Origin: Hofstenia miamia
Lineage: Eukaryota > Xenacoelomorpha > Acoela > Hofsteniidae
Length of the DNA stretch: 64,000 nucleotides
NCBI GenBank assembly: GCA_900660155.1
Contig: CABFPE010000119.1
Location: 1,312,976-1,376,975, forward strand
Direction of reading: 5' to 3'
The notes under the pieces are model-generated. The model was not told the DNA's origin. It was given only the letters and a program-made list of their open reading frames with translations, and did not search any database. Made by a program: the position numbers and the translations under genes. Of this stretch, positions 12,659-24,538 are shown piece by piece. Each line of letters begins with the position of its first letter. Within the stretch, counting starts at the first letter, position 1.

Positions 12659-13753
12659 TCAAGCTAAATTCAAGTCTTGCAGTGTGTTTTTTAAAACTGT
12701 TGACTTTACTGAATCGAAAACGGCACTCACAATATCTGTATCGGTAGTAACTGTAAAGAAGAAGAACACATCTCTATTCATAGGTATGTACTGTTTAAAC
12801 ATGTCTATAATAAACTCTTCGCATGTTTCAATTGATTTCTCTTTGTGATTTTCTCTCCGCCAATTGATATATTGAGGAATATAATCATCTATATCTGACG
12901 TCTCCCACTTCTCTATAAGTTTGTCCTTTTTATTTAAAAATACCACAAATGCTGCTTTGGATAGGCTTTCTGCACTGATTAAGAATTCGAAAAGCTTTAC
13001 ACTTTCCAGTACCCGGTTGTTACTTTTAGCGGTTTCCCTCAAAGTTAGATCATAATCACCTATTGCTGCAAAAAATATTGCTGTCGTACAACCTTCAAAT
13101 GAATGCAGCCACTTTCTTCGCTCATTTCTTTGCCCTCCAACATCAATAAATGTGAAACGCGAGCCCATTATATTAAATTTGTATTCAAGAACACCAGTTG
13201 TTTGATACCTAGACCAAATAATATCCTGATTAGTAGGCACATATCCTGCATCGGCAAAAGTTGAGCAATGTGTCATGAAGTAGTGGCAACAGTCCAATAC
13301 TTGTATCTTATTGCTCTTTGAAAAGCACTTCTGTATGCCTTCATCGTTCCAAAACTTATTAACGCTTGCTAAAAACTCTTCAGTAATGGGCAATTGGATT
13401 TCAGAAATTTTCAGGGCTAAAATTTCGTCTCCGAATTTTTTGTTTTCTTCGTGTTCAAATGGGATTTCCAATTTTTGCATACCTTTACTTAAATCTTTCA
13501 CAATTGAATATAAATTTATATTAATAGTTTCTTTATAACGTTGTCGCTCAGATAATGTGAAACCTTGTTTGCCTGCATGTGCTGTCAATATTATTTTTAA
13601 TTGCTTGATAAATGTTGTTTTGCCACTTTCTCCTGCGCCTAACAGCAAAACTTTAATCTCCTGATGCTGGTTTCTTTTTGTTTGTCGCAATGCTTTGTTG
13701 ATATTGGCATTAATAGTATGTAGATCTTTTTGACTACAGCAACAATCAAACAT
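12659..13753 (-). CDS. Heterotrimeric G-protein alpha subunit, intronless and divergent, 364 aa
   Basis: A single uninterrupted frame codes for a GTP-binding switch protein that would couple receptors to effectors at the inner plasma membrane. Motifs seen: P-loop GAGESGKT (39-46); switch I RYQTTG with Arg182 and Mg-binding Thr185; switch II DVGGQR with catalytic Gln208; NKKD (274-277). Between P-loop and switch I lies the expected helical domain. The usual TCAT guanine-contact motif reads TVTTDT (334-339), replacing Cys-Ala with Val-Thr. The N-terminus MFDCCCS has a Cys cluster suited to palmitoylation but no Gly2, so no N-myristoylation. The C-terminus (LQDLNLA) is closest to the Gq tail (LKEYNLV) and lacks the pertussis-toxin Cys at -4. 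Length is normal for the family. Absence of introns is unusual and suggests retroposition, though no poly(A) scar was identified. Family is certain; subclass Gq-like is tentative. Confidence 0.92.
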   Translation of the reverse strand: MFDCCCSQKDLHTINANINKALRQTKRNQHQEIKVLLLGAGESGKTTFIKQLKIILTAHAGKQGFTLSERQRYKETININLYSIVKDLSKGMQKLEIPFEHEENKKFGDEILALKISEIQLPITEEFLASVNKFWNDEGIQKCFSKSNKIQVLDCCHYFMTHCSTFADAGYVPTNQDIIWSRYQTTGVLEYKFNIMGSRFTFIDVGGQRNERRKWLHSFEGCTTAIFFAAIGDYDLTLRETAKSNNRVLESVKLFEFLISAESLSKAAFVVFLNKKDKLIEKWETSDIDDYIPQYINWRRENHKEKSIETCEEFIIDMFKQYIPMNRDVFFFFTVTTDTDIVSAVFDSVKSTVLKNTLQDLNLA

Positions 13754-15770
13754 TATATTTTTAATAAACGCATTATGATTTTCCCACCATTGATACTAAA
13801 CTAAACGTAATATCATAACATTTGGTCATCAAGAGCTTTAGTGCAATGGCATCATTCGAGAACTATTAATGAATGAAAATGTCTACAGCTTGAAGGTCTT
13901 TGAAAAATAGAGTCTAACGAAATGCATCATTCTTTCAATGTGTAAAGAATAAATTGAATGTTGAACTACATTATACGAAGACGATGAGTTATATAAAATT
14001 TATTTGCAAATACTCCCGCGTATTGATGGTGACGATAAAGTTGAAAATTATAGTTTAATGTATAACAATGAAGATTTCCAAGTTGTATGAAGCCGCAAAA
14101 GAAAAATTAAATTGTTATTATTAATATTATTGGTAATTTTTCAAAACTTAAAAGGTTCCCCATGCTGCGTCTAAAAGCAGGAATTACTGCGTACAAAGTA
14201 AATCTGCAGGAGTGAGGTAAATGCTAGCATGATTTGATACCTTGTAAATTGAAAATAGACTTTGGATATCTGCTGATATTCATTGCAATTGTCTGTGATA
14301 GAACATTTTCAAATAAACTAACATAGGTATTTATTAGATAAATATTATTTTAGGTGAATGGCTCAACCTACCAAACTCTAATACACAACGTTTTTTATTG
14401 CCCCGAAGTGCGGTCACTGACATATAGACCACATGGAATTGAATAAATTCTACAAAAGTGTTCAATGAAATGATCTTTAAAGGAAAGTCTAAAGATTGCA
14501 GTTCTTCCTATAGTCAGTAGAAACTATTATGCAATGAGTAGAAATTGTGTCAAATAAATACATTGTCCAAGAAACCTGAGGATTTATATTTTTCAAGAAT
14601 TGTAATTGTGTTATGCTTAGGTACAAGTTAGAACTAATTTGATTGCCCCTACGAAATGTAAATCAAAAATATAAGAATGACTTCTATTTGTTTTAAATTG
14701 AAACTAAATAATATAACTGTAGAAATATTCTAGTTAAATAGTGCATCTCGGCAAAAATATTTGCCTCTTAAAGTGTACGTCTTATCCACAATCTTTCTTT
14801 TTTTTAATAAAAGCATGTTTCTAACTGATATACAGTAAGACTGTGAAATTAGGAGTTTTGTGAAATCCCTAAAATTTCAGTGAATTTGTGAAAAACAACC
14901 AAATTCGAGGAGTTGGGGTTGGGGCTAGGTTTAGTGTTTTTCCAATAAATACACAGAAATATCTATATTCTTATAAAGTTAGGTAAGTGAAATACCAATT
15001 TCACATATTATAAAGATTTTGCAAACTTTTGAACGCAATATTTTCGGCATCCTTTCGTGTAGATCAATTCTAAAATAATAGGCTTATTGCATTTGAATAA
15101 TAATAAAACATCAAGTTTTTTACATATGTAACAAATAACGTTTATTAATTGATCATTCCATTCAATTTTATAGTAAAATCTATATTTCCATTCTAAGCAC
15201 AAATTTCATACACATTTCATCAAAATGGAAGAGCAGACATACAAACAGCAATTTAAATAAACATAGCCACTCCGAATTAAATTTTTGTCAACAACCCTGT
15301 TCAACATGAGATTGTTCTTTTGATACTCCTGACTTGCTTTCTCCTAATAACATTCCTAAGAAAGATAGTGTATTTGCATAATGTCTCCGCTAGATGTCAT
15401 TCATGTTTTGAAAATATTAACACTTTGAAAATGAGAAAAATGTTTGTTAAAATATCAAAATATAGTATTGGCACCAAGAACGAAGATAATCATAAACAGA
15501 TCGGAACACTAAAGTGGTGTCAATTACAAAAATTCACAATTAATAATTAAATAGCCTTAATTACTATTAATGCATTATTTCACAATTTTGTATTTCTTCT
15601 GTGATGCTATTCAGGTAATAACCAGTTATTATAATTTTAAAGCACTATTTAAAGAAGGAATGTCTTTCTCTTATTTTGCTATATTTGAAGTCCACCTGCC
15701 TCATTTTAGAGCTGAAAAGACTCTCCAAATCAATTCAGATGCCAAAATCATGCGTTTAATAAGCCTCTAG
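13754..15770. other. Intergenic, no gene recognised
   Basis: It includes the presumed promoter side of the G-alpha gene. Short frames at 15008-15202, 15320-15550 and 15570-15770 (60-76 codons) show no motif and are judged random. Confidence 0.45.
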
Positions 15771-15976
15771 CCCTTATCAGATATATGACTACAAATCAAA
15801 AATGTTTTAATCATTTCCTTAACGCGATGAATGTTATGATTATAGTAATTCAGGAGAATTTATATAATGTAATTGAGTAACATGATATTAATACCTAAGA
15901 AATACTACTTATTGCTTTAATGTAATGATTAAAAATGTTTAATAACAACAATTTGTAGTCAAATATCTGATAAGGG
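15771..15976. mobile_element. piggyBac-like foldback MITE (206 bp)
   Basis: The two ends are inverted copies starting CCCTTATCAGATAT, then (A/T)TGACTACAAAT, with one mismatch over about 26 bp. Weaker inverted similarity (AAATGTTTTAATCATT against AAACATTTTTAATCATT) continues inwards, so much of the element could fold into a hairpin. The right flank is TTAA (15977-15980), the piggyBac target sequence; the left flank is CTAG (15767-15770), which would need two substitutions from TTAA. The terminal CCC next to TTAA is typical of piggyBac. There is no coding capacity. Confidence 0.65.
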
Positions 15977-15980
15977 TTAA

Positions 15981-17495
15981 AGAAGAAAAGATTTAGAAGG
16001 AATAGAAAAATATGATAATACAATAATATTTAGATAAACTGACAAAGAAAAGTAATATCTTTTAGTCAAAAAACTAGAAAAAAAATTAGTGTGTAGCAGA
16101 AAAAAAGTGAATTACAAACATTTATCAAAGTGGCAATGAAGAAAACAGTAAATTAACTTGATATTCTGTTACATTAATAGCATGGCATAATAGTAGGTCC
16201 ATTGGAAGTTAAAAATTAATTTAGACTGGAAGGGAAACACAAAAAATAAAAAGGCAGAAGATAAGCACACGTAAGTACAAATTGTGATAGAAAAACCTGA
16301 AATAATTTAATCCTGAATATACGAAACTGACAATGAATAACTATAATATCAAATATAACATAGAGGATGGATCTTCCTCTAAGTTTATAATAGAAATATT
16401 AATGTTAAGCAATAGTGTTGTTCGAGTACAATAAAAAATCTTTTGGTCGAGTAACAGTTAATTCATAATTTCAGAGTATGTCACAGAAAACTTAATTTGT
16501 CAAGTTGGATGGGAGTCTGGCTATAAGTTATTGAGAGTAGCTTAGAATGGGAATTTAAATATATTCTGCGATTTTGACACAGAGAAGCAAAATCGAATTT
16601 GCTGTAGACAAGAAGCGAATATTAAAAGTCATTGACATGGATTTGGAAGCAACAAAAAATAATGATGTGGAGATCTAAGAGAACTAAGAGAAAGAATACT
16701 TTGAAACTATAGAATTTTGTATGTGAGTTGGAGACATTATGCAACTTAGACACGATAACAACCGAATTGATCAATTCTTTGCAAATACCACTCTGTGATC
16801 AGAGACCCCGGAAGCAACTCAACAAAAACTTCCTAAGCTTAAATGTCAATATATGTTTTTAATTTTTGAACTTTAGGCCAGCTAAATTAAGGCTATCACA
16901 ACCTTACAATTTTTACACTATTTACAAAATACATACTTTATCTTATTTACATGTATATAATATATTAATGTTTCAATAAACTAAAGCTCAATCGAACCAT
17001 TTTTAAAATCTAAGAGATGAAAGGGATTTCTCTATCAATTATCTCAAAAATGGAGAAAGAACTTGTGCCTAGAGAAATAATAATAATATTAGACACTGCT
17101 TCCAACTTTCTAGTTTAACCTTTGAAATCGTAGAAGAATCTAGTAATTAAGAAGATGAAGTTCTTCCCCTAGCAAACATTACTCAAATAGTCTATGATAT
17201 CACAGTATTCATAAAGACGCAGAACTTTTCCTAATAACATGCCTATAAAAATATCATGAAACATTGAAGTATTTTTTGTTTGTGGAAGAAATACTTGACG
17301 ATCATGGTATGTTGAAGAAGATATAGGCTAATTGAGAAAATCAAAATCACAATCAGCAGCATGTTCCAAGGAGGGTGAGGAAAGTAACGACAAGAACACA
17401 AATGGAAAATTTAATGAGACACGTTAATTAAAACGGTTATTTTGTGGCCATAGCACAAGAAATTTGGTAATAGTTTCATTGAATATCACAAAATC
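15981..17495. other. Intergenic, no gene recognised
   Basis: A-rich sequence dense in stop codons in all frames. No repeats with definable ends were seen. Confidence 0.45.
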
Positions 17496-17640
17496 AAATT
17501 TAAAAAGAAAATCTTTAAAAAATCATTTATCAATTTTACAATTGATTTATGGAACAAACTCCATCCAGATATTTAAGAAAAACGAAATTTCAATAAATTT
17601 AAAAAATAATTAAAAATTTCACTAAAACGAAGAAGATCCA
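17496..17640 (+). pseudogene. LINE 3'-end remnant (C-terminal tail of a non-LTR ORF2)
   Basis: In one frame the stretch reads SFINFTIDLWNKLHPDI, stop, EKRNFNKFKK. This mirrors the WNSLPxEI...FKK..LK tail that ends the reverse transcriptase ORF of many CR1/L2/Jockey-type LINEs, including the copy at 57881-59200 here. At least two in-frame stops show it is dead. It is only a short match, so the call rests on this motif pattern alone. Confidence 0.45.
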
Positions 17641-18965
17641 ACTACTTATCAAACTAATGGACAAAGTCCATAAACTATAACAAAGCTATTGAACAATGAA
17701 AACCAAACTTATATATCCTCAAGGACCAAGCCAAAGTTGTTTTTAGAACCAACCAAGTTAATTTCTATCTATTGTTTTAATTTAATGCTTTGTAAAAACA
17801 AAAGAATGAAATAAATAAAAAAATATTTAGAGGCGTCTTAAAAACACTCAGTCCAATGAGAAATGTTTTTGATCTATTTACCTTTACCCCAATATTGTGA
17901 AAATTTGGAGCCTGAATTGTAGATGAATAATACTTGGGTTTGTAATGGTGAGGAAAAGTACACATTCAATAGTGAAACACTAAATAAGAACTTTGAAGCT
18001 TTCTGTAATAGCCATGCTGAAGTTGTTTAAATGATATTGTATGTTGATGAATTGTGACAAGTGTTTCCAAAAACTGATTAATCACAAAATTGATTCACCA
18101 AAAACTGATTTTTGCAAATACAAAATAGAAGTTAAAATATTTTTTAGAATTTTGTGTCCTTTACACTACTAAACTCTCTCATTAATATACTAAATCATAT
18201 TCACTCGAATTTTCATACAAATATTTTCAATAATTTTATGATTATTTTTCATGAAAATAGAAATATTTAAATTGAACATCTAAGGTTAGCATTAGTTGCT
18301 TAAAAAGTCCATTTTTGTATTGAAATATATATATATATATTTGCAATATTTACTTGTCAAATTGTTATATATAAGTATAGAACCTGAAATAATGGATTAT
18401 TCATTTGCAATTATGTACACATAGGCATATTTCTTTGCTTATCATTATAGGAATCAGTACAGTAAAAAATATTTTGGGTGTTTAAGTTATATTGATAAAA
18501 TGTGTGTTTTATTATTGCGTTTGAGTTTTATTCAGCATATTAAAAGAATATTGGGGTGCCATTGCCACCCCTGCACCCTGCACTGTCTATGATGAAAGTT
18601 TTAATTTTTATAAAATTTATTAGTGGAACTACATTTGTGCTTCTTCCTGAAACAAGTATCTTCTCCTGTTCTACTGCATTGCTATCTTTGGATTTCACTA
18701 ACCCTAAGCTTCTAGGAATGCTTAGGATTTTTTTCTAGTTCTTGAACAATTTTTAAAGGCCTATAACCTGAAAACTAATAAATTAGCATCTTTAAATTGT
18801 CAATTTAAAGGTCAATGAGGGGATTTAAATTCATAGTTTTTACATTAAGAAGCAAGAAACATCTAGTAATATAAAAAGCAGGTCAGTGGCTTGCATTTGA
18901 AATTTAGAGGGGCCATGGCCCCGCAAAGTTCAATAAATTAAGCATAGTTTTACTCATATGAAATA
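17641..18965. other. Intergenic, no gene recognised
   Basis: A short (AT)n run occurs at about 18325-18342. A C-rich patch near 18555-18590 and a GGGGCCATGGCCCC palindrome at about 18907-18920, next to CAGTGGCTTG (from about 18885), look like transposon-derived sequence, but a matching second end was not found. Confidence 0.35.
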
Positions 18966-19814
18966 GTTTCACACTTTTTCTTCGAATTTTCTTATAGAAT
19001 TGCATTAGTATTATGTATATTTCAACTAAAAGATATTCACTATAACTTAGTTACAAAATATTAGAATTAGTACTATCGAGTTTTGTATCCCGGATGCCCA
19101 GAGGAAAGGGGGCCCAGTGGCCCAACAGTGAAGGCTATGGCCCCTGGCCAATAAATTTTCCAAAACCCTCACAAAGAACTGTTTTTGGATTAAGAGAAGT
19201 CCTCATTAGGCCGGAAAAACAATAATTTTGCTTTCACTTGCCCTACAATGTTTCTATAGGCATGAAAAATATCAATTTTAAGTTCCGACAAATAAGAGAA
19301 CTCTTTGAAAATATGGAAAAAATTTTGTCCGGTTAAAAGAACAAAATGGTTAAACTTCAGAACCTGTTGGAAACTAGTTTGCATCATCTNGTTTCACACT
19401 TTTTCTTCGAATTTTCTTATAGAATTGCATTAGTATTATGTATATTTCAACTAAAAGATATTCACTATAACTTAGTTACAAAATATTAGAATTAGTACTA
19501 TCGAGTTTTGTATCCCGGATGCCCAGAGGAAAGGGGGCCCAGTGGCCCAACAGTGAAGGCTATGGCCCCTGGCCAATAAATTTTCCAAAACCCTCACAAA
19601 GAACTGTTTTTGGATTAAGAGAAGTCCTCATTAGGCCGGAAAAACAATAATTTTGCTTTCACTTGCCCTACAATGTTTCTATAGGCATGAAAAATATCAA
19701 TTTTAAGTTCCGACAAATAAGAGAACTCTTTGAAAATATGGAAAAAATTTTGTCCGGTTAAAAGAACAAAATGGTTAAACTTCAGAACCTGTTGGAAACT
19801 AGTTTGCATCATCT
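18966..19814. repeat. 424-bp head-to-tail duplication across a single N (probable assembly artefact)
   Basis: Positions 18966-19389 and 19391-19814 appear identical and are separated by one N at 19390. The 65- and 70-codon minus-strand frames in each copy share their sequence for this reason. An unresolved contig overlap is the simplest explanation. Confidence 0.9.
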
Positions 19815-20771
19815 TCGCTACTGTCAACTTGATTATCTGAAATTTAACGAGTGCATTGAAAGTGTGGGCTTTTCGGTCATTTTTTATGGATTATAGATTT
19901 CATTTTCTAGCAATATTAGACAATTATTTGAGAAAATGGTTGACTGTCGAAAATCTCCAGAGTGTTATCTCCCGAATACAACCATTTAACAGACTTAGCA
20001 GCAATATTAAATATTTTGTAAATTTCATTATGAAACTGATATTTCTTCGACTACAAATGGTTCTCATATTTGAAATTTTTACATATACATTGCTCATCAC
20101 AGACTTTCGTTTCATCATAGGAATGCTTAAATTAGTCCATTAATTCATTTCTTAGTAAATAAGTTTTATTCTTTGCTACTTGCCTTTTTGGAAATCAGCC
20201 AAAAAATTATACCCACTGATGATTTAGGATTTGTTAGGTGCTTTTGAACATATTTTTCGTCTAAATGAATATATTTTCTTCGGTAGCTTCTTCACTTCTC
20301 TTAAGCATTCTAAAAATCAAGTATTTTATAATGTAAATTAAATAAATTTTTAGCAAATCTAATATATATGCAATATTCTAATTACATTTCTTTATTAAAA
20401 TTCAAATGTGCGCCAAAACATAAAAATATTTGCGTCATGGAATTCAAATTTGCGTACTGAGATGATAAATAAATATATTGAATTTTGTTTATTTCGTTTA
20501 TATAAATTAGTTTACTTGACAGCTTGTGTGATGTTTTTGAGCAAATGTTTATTCAAAAAGACTATTATTTACTTTCAGCAAATTTCTCAATGAAGAATTT
20601 TAAGTCCCAGGTAATTATTTGAAAATAATGTTTTTATATGCTTAATACATTTCTGGCGGAGCTTTGAATTATTACGTAACTTTAGAATTGAAATTCTGTT
20701 TGCGTTAGAATGTTATTTTGTTCTTCCGCATATTTAACATTTCTTTGTTTAAATTTGATAAAGATTTGTTA
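19815..20771. other. 5' flank of the lipase gene, no other gene
   Basis: AT-rich. It carries chance frames of up to 95 codons (19856-20143) without known motifs. It presumably includes the lipase promoter and 5' untranslated region. No distinctive promoter motif was recognised. Confidence 0.4.
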
Positions 20772-23700
20772 ATGAAGTTGTCACAATTAGTTGCCGTAGC
20801 AAACGTGATTTCGTTAGTAAATGGCATCATTAATCTTCCCACTGAGGTAATCAATGTTACTCAGCTAATTGAGTATTGGGGCTATCCTTGTATGCAGTAC
20901 GAAGCTACAACCGAGGATGGCTATATATTATCAATACAACGAATTCCACATGGAAAAGGACAGAATTTTTCTGCGAATCGGCCACCCGTGTTCATGATGC
21001 ATGGCTTGTTGGATGCTTCTTCAACATGGGTGTTAAATTCACCAGAAGAGAGCTTAGGATTTATAATGGCTGACGCTGGATATGATGTGTGGATGGGCAA
21101 TATTAGAGGTGAGTTGAAATTGATGTCTCTACATGTAGTTGTCTGCAACTGCAGACACTGATCACCATAAAATTAAGTTTTCATTAATTTAGAATCTTCA
21201 AAATTAAAAAGCTTTTTTAATTCAACGATGCTCATCAAATTGATATACAACCACTTAAATTATTACACACATATATAAAAATAGAGTTTGACTTACTGTC
21301 TAGTTCTTAGATTATTACAATTACGAAACAAAAGTTTAACAATTTTCTCGTTTTCAATGCTTATTTCTTGTAGGTAAAAATGTCCCGGCATGGTCTTAAC
21401 ATCACAAACTGGTCAACGGATCCTGCTTTGTATTAAAGTCATAATTTTTATAAAAAATTACAATTCGATTTTATAAAAAAGTTATCTTAAGCTGTTTTAA
21501 ATTTATATTCAAACGTATGTAGTCAAAAGGCATTTATATTCAGAGTCTATGTACATGTATATAGAAAATAGATAGAAAAATAATTTAGACTAGTACATGA
21601 AATAGGAACACAGGTAGCTCAATATTTTTATAAATTTTCTAAAAATATTTTTCCTTCAATTAAATAAAAGTTTTTTGGTGCTTTAATATCTGGGTAAACT
21701 GACAAAATTATTCTTATTTCTACATGTCTGAATGAATGCCACGACATTTAAGTTTACATTGTCAACTCAGTTATAAATCTGGCAGAATGGATTGGTGAAT
21801 TTTGTTCAAATAAAATGTCGAAAATTAACGTTCTAGTAGACGATAGTTGAGTGCCTTCTAAAACATGAGGTGATATTTACACATGACGATATGCAATATC
21901 ATATTTCAGCAAGTCTAAGAAATATGCAAAGGAATTTTTGTTCAATATGAAATTAATCATGATATGTAAAAAACACGTTAAAATGAAAGTGTATGTTGAA
22001 AATCTTTTTAGGTAACGTCTATAGTATGAAAAATACTCATCTTAAGCCAACGCAAAAGGCATTTTGGGAATTTTCGACTGATCAAATGGCTAAATACGAC
22101 TTGCCAGCTATGATCGACGTTGTACTCACAAATACCAACTTTTCACAGGTATTCTATGTTGGCCACTCACAGGGTACCCTCATAGCCTTTATGGAGTTCT
22201 CGCAAAATCAAACTCTTGCAAGTAAAATAAAGAAGTATGCCGCCCTTGCTCCTGTTGCAACTGTGGGAAGCATTAAAGGGGCCTTTAGACTCTTAGTGGA
22301 TAACGTGAATATTGTTAAAGATATCTTCGAATTGCTTGACATATATGATGCTTTCGCCAATAGCACCCTTACTGTTGATATAGGACGATACCTTTGCGGA
22401 GGCGATCTCAACAAAGTCTGCGCACTAGGAATAGTTGCAGTGTGTGGGCCAGGTGGAGGCCACACAAACTACACTAGAGTAAGTCTGTCATGGCTTGATT
22501 GTAAGAGACGCATAAAATATAGATCGTATTCGACTATATTTTATTTTTTACTTAAATATCAAGAATGAGAATACGATTTAGTCACTTATAGAATGTGTAC
22601 TTCTATATTACTTCTTAATTCCCACTCAGAGCAAATTGTCTCGATATTTTACTTAGAAGAATGATACTGAAAATTGGTTATTTTTCGATGTATTTTTATT
22701 GATTGGAAGTTGATTTTATATCAACATGTAAATTCAAGTATACAGACGGAATTATATAGTTGGCTGCAAAAAAAACGAGACTAGAAAAAAGGCATATTAC
22801 TTTTGAACTACTGAACGTAACAACTCAAGAAAGGTAAGATTTTAAAGATACATTAAAGGACTATAAGTAAAAAGCATCAAAGTCTAATTTGTTTTCCTCC
22901 TGTAGAAATAACTTCATTCAAACGAACTGAAACTGATTTCATTAAATTGGACTTCATTTCAGATGTCAAAATGTGTTGACTTTCTTGAATTTTTTCTTTT
23001 AAATCGGATATATTTTTCGGATTTTTCTTCTCAACGTCATTTTTCAATATCTGCCACACGTTTTCGATTGGAGAAAGATCAGCAGAACTTGGTGGCCATT
23101 GCAAAAACTGGATATTATTTTCAGAAAACCAATTTTTTGTCTTTGCTGACGTGTGCGGGGTTGCTCCGTCCTGTTGGAGTATCCATCCATCATCATATAA
23201 AGCATCAGCATAAGGCATANNNNNNNNNNNNNNNNNNNNNNNNNNNNNNNNNNNNNNNNNNNNNNNNNNNNNNNNNNNNNNNNNNNNNNNNNNNNNNNNN
23301 NNNNATTCAGCTATAATTTGGCAATATCTTTGACTGTCGATTGTGGCTTTTCCGTCTAAAATTTTCAAATAAAACCCACGATAGGAAAGTGCTCCCCAAA
23401 CCATAATTTTTTGGTCGAACTTTGGAACCGCTTTTGTTGGTCTTGGACATTTCTTTGACGACCACACTTGTACTTTGTTTCTGTGTAGTTGAAATACGCA
23501 CTCATCAGTTATCCAAACATCTTCAAAAGTGTAGTCTTTCCAATCTTTCACGAAATTTAATCTTTTTTCTTGATGTTCTTTTGTAATCAGAAGTCGATTT
23601 TTTCTGCCAATTTTTGTAACTCCACTTTTTTTCAGTGTTCTCTGAACTGTGGTTTCATGCACAGAGATGTCGGCTTCAGTTTGAAGTTGGTTTGCAATTT

Positions 23701-24538
23701 TTTTCCCAGAAATATAGGGATTTTTGAGAGCAATTGCGACTGTTTTCTGAATGAATTTTCCAATAATTTTTCGAGAGCGTCCACTTCCTTTTCTTCTTTT
23801 GAGAGATTCTCCTTGTCGAATTTTTTTCAGCTTTCGAAAATAAGTTTGCGATGTCGCAAAGGCGTTTTCAAGCTGTTCCAACGTTTCCATTCCGAAGAAA
23901 TCAAGTAGAAACTTTGCAAAGCAAAACAATTTGTTTGGTAAGTGTTTTCAAATAATTACGAAGTACCAGTTTAATTAATTACTTTTTTGTTTGACCATTT
24001 TAAAGTTCAAAAAATTCTCGTTGTCTTTTATTTTTATGGTTTTCCTCTAAAACGTCTCAATACGTTTCCACAAAGCGTGAAAAAATAGGTGTTCAGTCTC
24101 ATTTTTTTTGCAGCCAACTATACTTGTTGCCATAAATATTTTGCAAAATTGAGTTACTTATTGCTTTAGATTCCTGTCTACCTCACTCATTTTCCAGATG
24201 GAACATCTTTACAAAATGGTTTGCATTGGGCGCAAATGGTGAAAAGCAATAAAACTCAAATGTATAATTATGGAAAATCTGGTAATTTAGCCCACTACAA
24301 TCAGACTACTCCACCTATTTATGATCTGTCAAAAATTACAGTACCTATTGGGCTGTACTCAGGGACAAACGACTATCTTGCAGATCCAGAAGATGTTGCT
24401 GTATTAGTACATAATATTGCAAAGACTCTTAAGGTTCACAAGGTATATGATCAATACAATCACTTCGATTTTGTGTGGGGAGATAACTCATATCAAACAG
24501 TGTATAAGGATGTACTACAATTTTTTGAGTCAGATTAA
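20772..24538 (+). CDS. Acid lipase of the gastric/lysosomal (LIPA/LIPF) family, 390 aa, three exons
   Basis: Exons are 20772-21108, 22012-22478 and 24170-24538. All introns are GT...AG (GTGAGT and GTAAGT donors). The sum is 1173 nt, 390 aa plus stop, close to the usual 400. The enzyme should hydrolyse triglycerides or cholesteryl esters in lysosomes or secreted fluid. I chose the ATG at 20772 because it gives a clean signal peptide (MKLSQLVAVANVISLVNG); an upstream in-frame extension has no ATG. Seen in order: the EYWGYP entry motif (34-39), the HG oxyanion motif (77-78), nucleophile Ser165 in GHSQG, Asp336 in GTNDYLADP, and His366 in YNHFDF. The Asp-His spacing matches human gastric lipase within one residue. 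NxS/T sites suggest glycosylation. Intron 2 carries a Tc1-type transposon in antisense orientation. Catalytic residues are all present, so activity is expected. Confidence 0.93.
22757..24120 (-). mobile_element. Tc1/mariner transposon in lipase intron 2
   Basis: The terminal inverted repeats begin TAGTTGGCTGCAAAAAAAA and match over about 26 bp with one mismatch (C/T). Each end is flanked by TA (22755-22756 and 24121-24122), the Tc1/mariner target duplication. The 1364-bp span includes 85 Ns at 23220-23304. Near-identical ends and an open transposase frame indicate a young insertion. It lies wholly within the intron, leaving both splice sites intact. Confidence 0.95.
22877..23890 (-). CDS. Tc1-type DD34E transposase, about 337 aa (29 residues hidden by a gap)
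   Basis: This is a cut-and-paste transposase. The N-terminal part (about 1-110) has the paired helix-turn-helix arrangement, with GSGRSRK between the two DNA-binding halves. The catalytic part shows Asp129 (WITDEC), Asp241 (QQDGATPH) and Glu276 (SPIENVW), giving the 34-residue spacing of classic Tc1 elements. I chose ATG at 23890 (METLEQ); the open frame extends 13 codons further but without an ATG. The frame stays open on both sides of the Ns at 23220-23304, so the gap size is probably about right. No stop or frameshift is visible, so it may be functional if the hidden segment is intact. Confidence 0.92.
   Translation of the reverse strand: METLEQLENAFATSQTYFRKLKKIRQGESLKRRKGSGRSRKIIGKFIQKTVAIALKNPYISGKKIANQLQTEADISVHETTVQRTLKKSGVTKIGRKNRLLITKEHQEKRLNFVKDWKDYTFEDVWITDECVFQLHRNKVQVWSSKKCPRPTKAVPKFDQKIMVWGALSYRGFYLKILDGKATIDSQRYCQIIAEXXXXXXXXXXXXXXXXXXXXXXXXXXXXXMPYADALYDDGWILQQDGATPHTSAKTKNWFSENNIQFLQWPPSSADLSPIENVWQILKNDVEKKNPKNISDLKEKIQESQHILTSEMKSNLMKSVSVRLNEVISTGGKQIRL

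Noticed and set aside
18556-18738. 60-codon frame in a C-rich patch (MPLPPLHPALSMM...)
   Set aside because: It starts in sequence that looks like transposon-derived GGGGTGCC/CCACCCC repeats, and no family resemblance was seen.
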